6,998 bases of DNA from JAZDJJ01 sp043804035 (GCA_043804035.1 JAZDJJ010000104.1:1-6998); one strand, 5' to 3'; shown: positions 1-6,998, counted from the stretch's first letter. The notes: a model not told the origin generated them from the letters alone. A program made the numbers and translations.

Positions 1-199
1 AATGGTTAACCTCCACGGTGAAACCAACATTTTCATTGAGCATTTAAAAGCTGGAATTTATAAAATCAACTACAAGGAATTTAGCGACACTTAAATTTCT
101 TCATACATTTCTGAAATCAATATTCAACTTGACAATAGCGACCTTGGACAGAGATTTCACAAAAGATTAAGCGGCGACTTTGCTTGTAAGCTCATTGAT
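1..199 (+). pseudogene. hsdR: 5' (N-terminal) part of hsdR, cut off by an in-frame TAA; partial at left edge
   Basis: Reading the hsdR frame leftward from 200 gives 35 codons back to a TAA at 92-94, then 30 more open codons to the window edge. Both sides look like the N-terminal region of Type I HsdR proteins. Before the stop is a GETNIF stretch, which matches the D-x-TNIF segment I recall from related HsdRs. After it come LDNSDLGQRFHKRL and KLIDLDNFENN, which match the family's LDN-x-DLG-x-x-F and LIDFENFDNN segments. The frame does not change across the TAA, so this is a substitution-type nonsense mutation and not a frameshift. No ATG, GTG or TTG lies in frame between 95 and 199. The ATG at 2-4 is probably internal, because HsdRs of this type usually have some 35 residues before this point. 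The family match is from memory, not from an alignment. A sequencing error cannot be excluded. Confidence 0.7.
92..94 (+). other. premature TAA stop codon inside hsdR
   Basis: TAA lies in the hsdR frame between the codons for D-T and I-S-S-Y. The flanking protein reads as continuous HsdR N-terminus on both sides. One base change would restore a sense codon, for example GAA, CAA or AAA. The stop is not in a homopolymer or simple repeat, so it does not look like a phase-variation switch. Confidence 0.75.
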
Positions 200-2998
200 T
201 TGGATAATTTTGAAAACAACATTTTCAATGTTGTAACCGAACTCACTTATAAAAACGAAGAAGAAGAATTCAGACCCGACATTACTTTATTGATTAACGG
301 AATGCCTTTGGCATTCATTGAAGTGAAGAAACCGAACAACAGAGAAGGAATTTCAGCGGAACGGAATAGAATAAATGTTCGGTTCAAAAATCTGAAGTTC
401 AAAAAGTTCATGAACATCACCCAAATGTTAGTTTTTTCCAACAATCAAGAGTATGACGAAGAATCTCCTACACCCATACAGGGTGCGTTTTATGCGACAC
501 CCGACCCTGATCAGGTAAACTTCAATTGTTTTAGAGAAGAAGACACTGCAATCATCCACAATGTGAAAGCAGAAGATTCAGAAATTGAAAAACAAGTCTT
601 GCTTGACAACAACATCGTTTCAATTTTCGGGACGGCTGAATACGAAACGAACAAACAATTCAATTCCCCCACTAATCGTGTTCTGACTTCATTGTTTAGC
701 AAGCCACGATTGAAAACAATTTTGAAATATGGTTTTGCTTATGTGAATAGTTTGGATAAAATCGGAAACCGAATAGAGAAGCACATTATGCGTTACCCTC
801 AGTTATTTGCGACTTTGGCGATTGAGAAAAAATTAAAGCTGGGAATCAAGAAAGGAATTATTTGGCATACCCAGGGGAGCGGTAAAACCGCTTTAGCGTT
901 TTACAATGTGAACTACCTAAAAGATTATTATCAGAAACAAAACATTATTGCCAAGTTCTATTTCATAGTTGACCGTTTGGATTTGGCAACGCAAGCCAAA
1001 AATGAATTTGAAGCAAGAGGATTGAAAGTTGAAATGGTGAGTTCAAAGGATGATTTCATTAAGAACATCAAAACAGCGGGTGCAACAGCAAGCAGCATCG
1101 GAACACAAACGATTACTATAGTAAACATTCAGAAATTTTCAACCGAATCTATTTCGCAGGTTGCCGATTACGATTTGAATGTTCAACGGATTTATTTCCT
1201 TGACGAAGTTCACCGCAGTTACAATCCGAAAGGTTCATTTCTTTCAAACCTTATTTCATCCGACAGAAACGCAGTGTTAATCGGGCTTACAGGAACACCT
1301 TTGATTTCAGGTGACTTTAAGAGCAAAGAAATTTTTGGCGATTACTTTCACAAATACTATTACAACAAATCCATTGCTGACGGCTACACTTTGAGATTGA
1401 TTCGTGAAGCCATTGAAACAAAATTTCGCACCGACATTAATAAAGTGTATGATGAAATTGTAAAGCAAGGTGAATTCACAAAGAGTGAAGTGTTTGCTCA
1501 TAAGAAATTTGTTGAGCCGCTTGTTCAATACATCATTGCCGATTTTAAGAAAAGCCGAGTGATACACAATGATCATAGCATTGGCGGAATGATTGTTTGC
1601 GATTCATCGGAGCAAGCAAAAATGATTTTTGCAGAAGTGCAGAAATACAATGCCGAAAAAGAAAAGTTGCTTCAAAAAAATCGTGAACCGCAAACCGAAT
1701 ACAGAATTGCAGCCGAACCAAAAATGGAATACTCGAATGAAGAAGATGCACCGGTAAGTGCCGCTTTGATTCTATATGATGTGAACACCAAGCAAATAAG
1801 AAAAGACAATCAAACCGATTTCAAGCAAGGCAAAATTGATTTGCTGATTGTTTACAACATGCTGCTGACAGGCTTTGATGCAAAACGATTGAAAAAAATG
1901 TATCTGACAAGAGTGGTGAAAGAACACAATCTTTTACAAACGCTGACTAGAGTGAACCGACCATACAAGAGTTTCAAATACGGTTATGTGGTTGACTTTG
2001 CCGACATCAGAAAAGAGTTTGACAAAACCAACAAAGAATATTTCAAGGAACTGCAATCGGAGTTAGGCGATGAAGTAAAAGAGTATTCAAACTTGTTTAA
2101 GTCAGCAGAAGAAATTGATGCAGAGATCGCAGAGATAAAGGAGAAATTATTTCTCTACGATTTCACTAACATAGAGGAGTTTCAGAAAATTGTCAGCCAG
2201 ATAACCGACAAGAAAGAAATTAACGATCTGAAAAAATGCTTGGAGAACTTGAAGAGTTTATACAACATCATCAAGATAATGGGTTACTCCGAACTTTTGG
2301 ACAAGTTCTCTTTTGATAAAGTGAACAAGTTATATGCAGAAGTTTCAAACCGCATTGACATCATTAACCTGAAAGAAAATTTAGAGAGTGCATCAGACAA
2401 TACCAACTTGCTGAATATTGCTTTAGAAAAAATGCAATTCACTTTTCGTAAAATTGCAACGCATGAATTACAGATTGCGGATAAATTCAGAAGCGAACTA
2501 GAAAGAGCAAGAAGAGAATTGGAAGCTAACTTTGACAAGAAAGACCCGAAGTTCATTTCACTTTTTGAAGAGCTGAAACGGTTATTCAAAAAGAAAAACA
2601 TCGAAGAATTCACCTCGGCAGAAATGGACGAAGCAATTAAAAACCTGAAAGCGATTTACGAACAGGCAAACGCATTGAACATCAAAGATGTTTTGCTGGC
2701 CGCCAAGTATGAGCAAGATACCAAGTTTGCTCGGATTCACAAACGCATAAAAGAAAACAAACTTACAGTGCTGAACAGCGATATCGAATTGCATGAAGTT
2801 CTGCTAATCATCAAGCATAAAACAGATGAAACGGTAGTTAACAATCAGGCATTGCTTAATAACCAGGATTATTTTGCCGAAGTGACCAAGCGAACCATCA
2901 TTGAAACATTGGAAGAAAGAGGAATCAAAAATTTAGATGTGGTGCGATTTATTAACCACACAGTAGTCAACGAATATTTTTACCAAAGAGCAGCATAA
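200..2998 (+). CDS. hsdR: Type I restriction enzyme R subunit (HsdR), nuclease-translocase, 5' truncated reading frame
   Basis: HsdR is the ATP-dependent translocase and endonuclease subunit of Type I R-M enzymes; it joins the M2S complex and cuts DNA far from the unmethylated site. Numbering from the TTG at 200 (932 aa): the PD-(D/E)xK nuclease has D27 (RPDI), E41 and K43 (EVKK), the same 14 and 2 spacing as D151/E165/K167 of EcoR124I. SF2 motor motifs follow: Walker A HTQGSGKT 223-230, DEVH 335-338, LTGTP 363-367, LLTGFDAKRL 555-564 and QTLTRVNRP 580-588. Residues from about 605 to the end are charged and helical, as in the HsdR C-terminal region. TTG 200 is only the first possible start after the TAA at 92-94; no Shine-Dalgarno precedes it, and the natural protein must begin left of the window. 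The full-length parent would be slightly over 1000 aa, normal for the family. The stop directly abuts the hsdM ATG. Restriction activity is doubtful because of the nonsense codon. Confidence 0.93.
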   Translation: MDNFENNIFNVVTELTYKNEEEEFRPDITLLINGMPLAFIEVKKPNNREGISAERNRINVRFKNLKFKKFMNITQMLVFSNNQEYDEESPTPIQGAFYATPDPDQVNFNCFREEDTAIIHNVKAEDSEIEKQVLLDNNIVSIFGTAEYETNKQFNSPTNRVLTSLFSKPRLKTILKYGFAYVNSLDKIGNRIEKHIMRYPQLFATLAIEKKLKLGIKKGIIWHTQGSGKTALAFYNVNYLKDYYQKQNIIAKFYFIVDRLDLATQAKNEFEARGLKVEMVSSKDDFIKNIKTAGATASSIGTQTITIVNIQKFSTESISQVADYDLNVQRIYFLDEVHRSYNPKGSFLSNLISSDRNAVLIGLTGTPLISGDFKSKEIFGDYFHKYYYNKSIADGYTLRLIREAIETKFRTDINKVYDEIVKQGEFTKSEVFAHKKFVEPLVQYIIADFKKSRVIHNDHSIGGMIVCDSSEQAKMIFAEVQKYNAEKEKLLQKNREPQTEYRIAAEPKMEYSNEEDAPVSAALILYDVNTKQIRKDNQTDFKQGKIDLLIVYNMLLTGFDAKRLKKMYLTRVVKEHNLLQTLTRVNRPYKSFKYGYVVDFADIRKEFDKTNKEYFKELQSELGDEVKEYSNLFKSAEEIDAEIAEIKEKLFLYDFTNIEEFQKIVSQITDKKEINDLKKCLENLKSLYNIIKIMGYSELLDKFSFDKVNKLYAEVSNRIDIINLKENLESASDNTNLLNIALEKMQFTFRKIATHELQIADKFRSELERARRELEANFDKKDPKFISLFEELKRLFKKKNIEEFTSAEMDEAIKNLKAIYEQANALNIKDVLLAAKYEQDTKFARIHKRIKENKLTVLNSDIELHEVLLIIKHKTDETVVNNQALLNNQDYFAEVTKRTIIETLEERGIKNLDVVRFINHTVVNEYFYQRAA

Positions 2999-4630
2999 AT
3001 GACAAACCATTTAGAACAAACGCAGAAAACCAAGGAACTGATTGACGGATTGAAAACCATTTGCAGCAATTACGGATTGGGCAATGCAGGAAGCGAATAC
3101 AAAATCATAACAGAAGTTTTTCTTTACAAATTTTTAAACGACAAATTTTTGCATGAAGCAAGAAGGGCAAACAAAGATTTGAAGAACAGCAAAAATATTG
3201 AAGCTGATATTCAAAGCATGAACAAAGGTGATTACGAATATATGCTTGAAAAAATCGGTGAACGAAGTGCGAAACTGAAAAAGACACACTTCATCAGTCA
3301 CCTGTTCAACAAACAAAACGAAGATGATTTTGCGACACTGTTTGACAACACCCTCATTGAAATTGCCGACTTAAACATCAAACTTTTTTCCGTTGCCACC
3401 ATTGACAAAGAACGCATCCGTTTGTTTGATAAACTTTCGCCTTACATTATTGAGAGCAATCAGAAATCGCCTTTCTGCAAAGCCATCATCAACAAATTAG
3501 TTGCGTTCAGTTTTGAACCAGTCTTTGAAGAAAAGTATGATTTCTTCTCTACCATTTTTGAATACCTGATTAAGGACTACAACAAAGACAGCGGAAAATA
3601 TGCCGAGTATTATACGCCTCCCGTTGTTGCGAAAATAATGTCACGCATACTTGTGCCTGAACCGGTAAAAAACGTTACGCTCAATGACCCGTCATCTGGT
3701 TCCGGCAGTTTGGTACTGGCACTGGCGCATCAAATAGGTGAAGACAAATGTACCATCTACACGCAGGATATTTCTCAAAAATCATCCGAATTTTTAAGGT
3801 TGAATTTAATCCTGAACAACCTTGTTCATTCGCTGCACAATGTTATTAAAGGAAATACTTTGACAAATCCATTCCATGTCAACGATGAAAAAACCGATTT
3901 GAAAAAGTTTGATTACATCGTTTGCAATCCGCCTTTCAAAATGGATTTCAGTGATGACAGAGAAACATTGGCAAGCGACCAACACAAGAAAAGATTTTTT
4001 GCAGGTGTGCCGAGTGTGCCTGCAAAGAAGAAAGAGAGCATGGCAATTTATCAGTTGTTTATTCAGCATATTATTTATTCGCTAGAGACCAAAGGCAAAG
4101 CAGCAGTAGTTGTGCCAACCGGATTTTGCACTGAGAAAGCCGCAATTGGTTTAGGAATAAGAAAAAAAATAGTGGACAGCAACTGGCTTAAGGCTGTTGT
4201 GCAAATGCCGCCAAACATTTTTGCAAACACAGGGACAAATGTTTCGGTCGTTTTCATAGATAAGAACAAAACAACCGATAAAGTCATTTTGGTTGATGCA
4301 AGCAAACTGGGAACAAAAGTAAAAGACGGTAAGAATCAAAAAACTTTGTTGAGTGCGGATGATGAAAATAAAATTATCAATACCATAAATAGCAATGAAG
4401 TCGTTGAAGATTTCTCCATTGTGGTTGAAACCGAAAAAATAAAAGGCAAGAAATATTCCTTCGGTGCAGGACAATATTTTGAAACAAGAATTGAATACAG
4501 CAAATTAACGCCTGATGAGTTTGATGAAAAGATGCAAGGGCATCAAGAAAATTTGGCAAAGCATTTCAGCGAAGGAAAGGAATTGGAAAAGGACATTCTA
4601 AAAAATTTCAAAATTGTAAGCTATGAATAG
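2999..4630 (+). CDS. hsdM: Type I DNA methyltransferase M subunit (HsdM), N6-adenine specific
   Basis: HsdM transfers a methyl group from S-adenosylmethionine to adenine N6 in the site chosen by HsdS; two copies bind one HsdS. The 543-aa protein has the usual order. A helical N-terminal domain (about 1-160) includes LGNAGSEYKIITEVFLYKFL at 27-46. It is followed by the YYTPPVVAKIM entry segment (204-214), SAM motif I NDPSSGSGS (229-237), the acidic TQDIS segment (255-259) in the place of the common GQE, and the catalytic NPPF motif at 310-313 (DYIVCNPPF). The target segment VVPTGF (371-376) and the MPPNIFANTGTNVSVVFI region (403-420) are typical. Motif I has SS where many HsdMs have AC, which still fits a SAM-binding loop. 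All catalytic parts are present, so modification is predicted to be active. ATG 2999 follows the hsdR TAA with no spacer, and the end overlaps hsdS by 8 bases, so translational coupling on a shared mRNA is likely. Confidence 0.96.
   Translation: MTNHLEQTQKTKELIDGLKTICSNYGLGNAGSEYKIITEVFLYKFLNDKFLHEARRANKDLKNSKNIEADIQSMNKGDYEYMLEKIGERSAKLKKTHFISHLFNKQNEDDFATLFDNTLIEIADLNIKLFSVATIDKERIRLFDKLSPYIIESNQKSPFCKAIINKLVAFSFEPVFEEKYDFFSTIFEYLIKDYNKDSGKYAEYYTPPVVAKIMSRILVPEPVKNVTLNDPSSGSGSLVLALAHQIGEDKCTIYTQDISQKSSEFLRLNLILNNLVHSLHNVIKGNTLTNPFHVNDEKTDLKKFDYIVCNPPFKMDFSDDRETLASDQHKKRFFAGVPSVPAKKKESMAIYQLFIQHIIYSLETKGKAAVVVPTGFCTEKAAIGLGIRKKIVDSNWLKAVVQMPPNIFANTGTNVSVVFIDKNKTTDKVILVDASKLGTKVKDGKNQKTLLSADDENKIINTINSNEVVEDFSIVVETEKIKGKKYSFGAGQYFETRIEYSKLTPDEFDEKMQGHQENLAKHFSEGKELEKDILKNFKIVSYE
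4623..4630 (+). other. hsdM/hsdS 8-base overlap (translational coupling)
   Basis: The hsdS ATG (4623-4625) lies before the hsdM TAG (4628-4630) in another frame. No Shine-Dalgarno is seen upstream. Ribosomes finishing hsdM could restart on hsdS, which would help hold the 2:1 M:S ratio. Coupling is inferred from the overlap. Confidence 0.6.
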
Positions 4631-5846
4631 AGTCCCGCTTTCAGATGTTTGCGATTATTCAGAAGCATCAACTTCTGTTGATGGTTTAACATTGAACAAC
4701 TTCATATCAACTGACAACATGCTTCAAAACAGAGGTGGTATTGTTGATGCAGTTAATTTACCGCCTGCTGTTTCTTGCTGCAGGTTTGAAAAAGATGATA
4801 TTCTGCTTTCCAACATTCGACCTTACTTCAAAAAGATTTGGTATGCAAATTTTGATGGAGGGTGTTCTAACGATGTTTTGGTTTTGAAATGCAAGAACCA
4901 AAAGTTTCACCCGAAGTATGTTTACTACAGTTTGTTTCAGGATTTATTTTTTAAGCACATGATGAACGGAGCTAAGGGAAGTAAAATGCCCCGAGGCGAC
5001 CAAGACCAGATAATGACTTTTCGAATTCCCGAATTTGAAAAACCGTATCAGGAAAAAATTGCTGAGTACTTGTCATTGCTTGACAAAAAAATTGAACTCA
5101 ACAACAGCATTAACAGCGAATTAGAAGAAATGGCAAAAACCATTTACAACTATTGGTTTGTGCAGTTTGATTTTCCGAATCAAGAAGGCAAGCCTTACAA
5201 AACCAGTGGCGGTGAAATGGAATACAATGAAGAATTGAAAAGGGAAATACCAGTTGGTTGGGAAGTGGGAACATTCAATTCTGTTGCTGAAATTATAGGT
5301 GGCAGTACACCTTCAACAGCAATTGAAGAAAATTTTACCGAGGATGGAGTAGCTTGGATTACTCCAAAGGATTTGGCAATGAGTGCTGGAAAAAAGTTTA
5401 TTACAAAAGGTGAAACAGATGTAAGTGAGCTTGGTTTGAAATCAGCATCTCTAACAATCATGTCGAAGGGAACCGTTCTTTTGAGTTCCAGGGCACCGAT
5501 TGGTTATGTTGCCATTTCAAGGAATGATGTAACGACAAATCAGGGTTTCAAATCTTTTGTTCCGAAAGAAGGATATTCCTCAATTTTTATTTTCTACTTA
5601 GTTCAAACCTATATTCCTGCTTTCATTCAGCAGGGTTCTGGTTCAACATTTAAGGAAATTCCAAAATCAACTTTAGAGGAAATTAAAATTTACATTCCAC
5701 AAAAGCCACTTGTCAAATTTCTTACTGAAAAGTTGAAACCGATTTTTGATAAACAGAATAATCTTGAATTACAAAACCAAGAACTCATCCACCTTCGCGA
5801 TTTCCTGCTACCGTTGCTGATGAACGGGCAGGTGAGGGTGAAGTAA
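4623..5846 (+). CDS. hsdS: Type I specificity subunit (HsdS) with two target-recognition domains
   Basis: HsdS chooses the bipartite DNA target of the complex for both methylation and restriction. The 407-aa protein has the full two-half layout. TRD1 is about 1-137 (VPLSDVC start, ISTDNMLQNRGG at 28-39, ILLSNIRPYFKKIW at 60-73). The first conserved helical spacer is about 141-180 (EYLSLLDKKIELNNSINSEL, then YNYWFVQFDFP). The linker ends in PVGWEVG (210-216). TRD2 is about 217-358 (GGSTPST 226-232, WITPKDL 245-251, SSRAPIGYVAIS 288-299, TNQGFKSF 305-312). The second helical spacer is 361-407 and ends LRDFLLPLLMNGQV. The two TRDs are clearly different from each other, so an asymmetric target such as three to five bases, a gap, then three to five bases is expected; the actual bases cannot be read from sequence. 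The ATG at 4623 gives the normal N-terminus and lies inside the last codons of hsdM. No second hsdS or inverted-repeat shuffling site is visible. Confidence 0.95.
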   Translation: MNRVPLSDVCDYSEASTSVDGLTLNNFISTDNMLQNRGGIVDAVNLPPAVSCCRFEKDDILLSNIRPYFKKIWYANFDGGCSNDVLVLKCKNQKFHPKYVYYSLFQDLFFKHMMNGAKGSKMPRGDQDQIMTFRIPEFEKPYQEKIAEYLSLLDKKIELNNSINSELEEMAKTIYNYWFVQFDFPNQEGKPYKTSGGEMEYNEELKREIPVGWEVGTFNSVAEIIGGSTPSTAIEENFTEDGVAWITPKDLAMSAGKKFITKGETDVSELGLKSASLTIMSKGTVLLSSRAPIGYVAISRNDVTTNQGFKSFVPKEGYSSIFIFYLVQTYIPAFIQQGSGSTFKEIPKSTLEEIKIYIPQKPLVKFLTEKLKPIFDKQNNLELQNQELIHLRDFLLPLLMNGQVRVK

Positions 5847-5867
5847 AAAATAAATAGATGAAGTAAA

Positions 5868-6998
5868 ATGTTTTTAACGCATATCATAATAAACAACTAC
5901 AAGTCCTTTCCACCAAAGGACACTCCAATTTATTTTCATACTCCAAAAGCTGTAATAATCGGAAAAAACAATTCAGGCAAGACCAATATTCTTTCAGTTA
6001 TTGATTTTCTTTTGGGCAACAAAGACCCAAGATATGTCAGTATCGGTAAAGAAAATTATTATGATGCAACCAAACCGCTTAAAATTTCTGTCTTCTTAGC
6101 TTTTCAGGATGGAAGTGAAATTTATAAGTTGGGTATTCCGAAAAAATATGAGGCCATACTCTACAAAGAATTCAAAAATGAAGACCCTGCTTTCGTCGAA
6201 GTTCAATATTCAGATACACCAATTGAACAAGCAGCAGAAGTTGCAGTAGCAGAAAGTGAAGCCGAAGCATTTGAAAAGAAAGAGAGCAAGTTCAAAATTC
6301 TCATTCAGGGAAAATATCAGATTCATCAAAAAGTAAAAGAGATAAGAACGAATCTCTGCAAAGTAATTGGAGTTGATTCTTTACGAAATCCAAAAGATGA
6401 TTTAAGCGGTTCAAAATGGACAGTTTTCGGGCAATTGATGAAATCCGTTCTTGAAGATTCAAAACGCTACGGAGAATTAAAGACTGCATTAAATAGTTTG
6501 AATTCATTGGTTGAAGAAGTGCTGGCAACTGAGAAAGAAGAAATACTGAAGAATGCAAAACTGATTAGCTTCATCAACGACATAAAATTCCAACTCACAA
6601 AAAACAATCAACCTTCGGAACTTCTCAGGAACTTAGAACTTTTTGTAAAAGACAAAGACAAATTCATTCACATTGACGACACAGGAACAGGAACGCAGAG
6701 TGCTTTGATCATTGGCATTTTAGAAGTTGCTTTGAAATACAAATCTTCCAGTGCAAGAATTTTTTTTATTGACGAACCAGAATTGTTTCTTCATCCGCTT
6801 GGCATCAGATACCTTGGACAACTCTTCAAAGAATTTGCAAAAGACAAACTCTCTCAGATAATTATTACTTCTCATTCGCCTACTCTGCTTTCAATCTTTC
6901 ATCCAACTGAAATTATTCGCTTGGACAAACCATCTGACTTCACAGAGGCAAATCAACTGCCGTATGACTTTGCTGACATTGACAATAAACTTGCAAGG
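5868..6998 (+). CDS. OLD-family-like AAA/ABC ATPase, N-terminal 377 residues; 3' end beyond window
   Basis: The frame is open from ATG 5868 to the last base. That ATG is the only sensible start, because a TGA lies in frame at 5859-5861. The protein shows an ABC/SMC-type ATPase head: an N-terminal strand MFLTHIIINNYKSF, Walker A GKNNSGKT at 32-39, a signature-like segment DDTGTGTQSAL at 270-280, Walker B ARIFFIDEPELFLHP at 296-310 with E303 as the likely catalytic base, and the switch histidine H336 in ITSHSPTLL. About 230 residues, mainly helical, separate Walker A from the signature, including an acidic Ala/Glu-rich stretch at 119-136. This arrangement fits OLD-type ATPases, where a TOPRIM nuclease usually follows; here that region is outside the window. 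Other possibilities are AAA_15/RloA-like, PARIS AriA-like or Septu PtuA-like ATPases. It lies 21 bases after hsdS on the same strand, with no terminator between, so co-transcription with the R-M genes is likely. ATP binding and hydrolysis are well supported; a defence role is inference. Confidence 0.85.
   Translation, partial: MFLTHIIINNYKSFPPKDTPIYFHTPKAVIIGKNNSGKTNILSVIDFLLGNKDPRYVSIGKENYYDATKPLKISVFLAFQDGSEIYKLGIPKKYEAILYKEFKNEDPAFVEVQYSDTPIEQAAEVAVAESEAEAFEKKESKFKILIQGKYQIHQKVKEIRTNLCKVIGVDSLRNPKDDLSGSKWTVFGQLMKSVLEDSKRYGELKTALNSLNSLVEEVLATEKEEILKNAKLISFINDIKFQLTKNNQPSELLRNLELFVKDKDKFIHIDDTGTGTQSALIIGILEVALKYKSSSARIFFIDEPELFLHPLGIRYLGQLFKEFAKDKLSQIIITSHSPTLLSIFHPTEIIRLDKPSDFTEANQLPYDFADIDNKLAR
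5903..5921 (+). repeat. perfect inverted repeat (7-bp stem, 5-nt loop) in the start of the ATPase gene
   Basis: GTCCTTT (5903-5909) and AAAGGAC (5915-5921) are exact reverse complements around the loop CCACC. The hairpin lies 35 bases after the A of the ATPase start codon, over codons 12-18. No T-run follows, so it is not an intrinsic terminator. It could slow or tune translation of the gene, or be a chance product of the coding sequence. Confidence 0.5.

Noticed and set aside
2..94. A stand-alone 30-codon gene starting at ATG 2
   Set aside because: The peptide looks like the internal TNIF region of HsdR and is in the hsdR frame; it is better explained as the broken 5' part of hsdR.
92..94. 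TAA reassigned to an amino acid, or programmed readthrough
   Set aside because: TAA ends hsdR and hsdS at the expected places, so it is a real stop here. The context (TAA followed by ATT) is not a known readthrough signal, and no stimulatory structure was seen.
4001..4023. Short repeat (GTGTGCC twice) with GCAGG/CCTGC ends inside hsdM
   Set aside because: It encodes the AGVPSVPA segment expected for this HsdM group; the repeat is short and best explained by the Val-Pro codons.
4623..5846. Phase-variable hsdS shuffling locus
   Set aside because: Only one complete hsdS is present. I saw no silent hsdS cassette, invertase gene or long inverted repeat in the window.
5903..5921. Intrinsic terminator between hsdS and the ATPase gene
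   Set aside because: The hairpin lies inside the ATPase coding sequence and has no T-tract after it; an early terminator would block the gene it sits in.
247..6558. Open frames on the minus strand (60-110 codons)
   Set aside because: All lie opposite strongly supported plus-strand genes, show no recognisable domain and have compositions typical of antisense shadows.
5868..6998. Naming the ATPase as GajA (Gabija), AriA (PARIS) or RloA
   Set aside because: Only the ATPase head is visible. The diagnostic TOPRIM domain or partner gene would lie beyond the window, so a system name is not supported.

Overview
The window is a single same-strand gene cluster: a Type I restriction-modification locus in the order hsdR-hsdM-hsdS, followed 21 bases later by the 5' part of an AAA/ABC-type ATPase gene of the OLD-nuclease kind, which runs off the right edge. 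The DNA is AT-rich. No AGGAGG-like ribosome binding site stands before hsdM, hsdS or the ATPase gene, and the HsdR and HsdM proteins resemble versions I associate with Bacteroidota. I therefore favour a Bacteroidota-type bacterium, but this is inference. TAA and TAG act as ordinary stops and no in-frame TGA is needed, so the standard bacterial code fits.

Layout: bases 1-199 hold the N-terminal coding part of hsdR. The reading frame is open from the left edge but is broken by an in-frame TAA at 92-94. From 95 the same frame continues without interruption to 2998 and carries the PD-(D/E)xK nuclease motif, all main SF2 helicase motifs and the helical C-terminus of HsdR. The first possible restart codon after the TAA is TTG at 200. 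hsdM (2999-4630) begins on the base after the hsdR stop. hsdS (4623-5846) overlaps the end of hsdM by 8 bases. The ATPase gene starts at 5868 and has 377 codons in the window. There is no gene-free stretch over 300 bases, and I saw no tRNA, rRNA, CRISPR, insertion sequence or convincing terminator.

Working together: two HsdM and one HsdS form an N6-adenine methyltransferase that recognises a bipartite site through the two target-recognition domains of HsdS. With HsdR added, the complex would translocate and cut unmethylated DNA. The nonsense codon makes it likely that this locus is modification-only, or has weak restriction from a restarted, N-terminally shortened HsdR. The co-directional ATPase gene suggests a second defence function placed behind the R-M genes, possibly in the same operon. 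Its effector domain, if any, lies outside the window.
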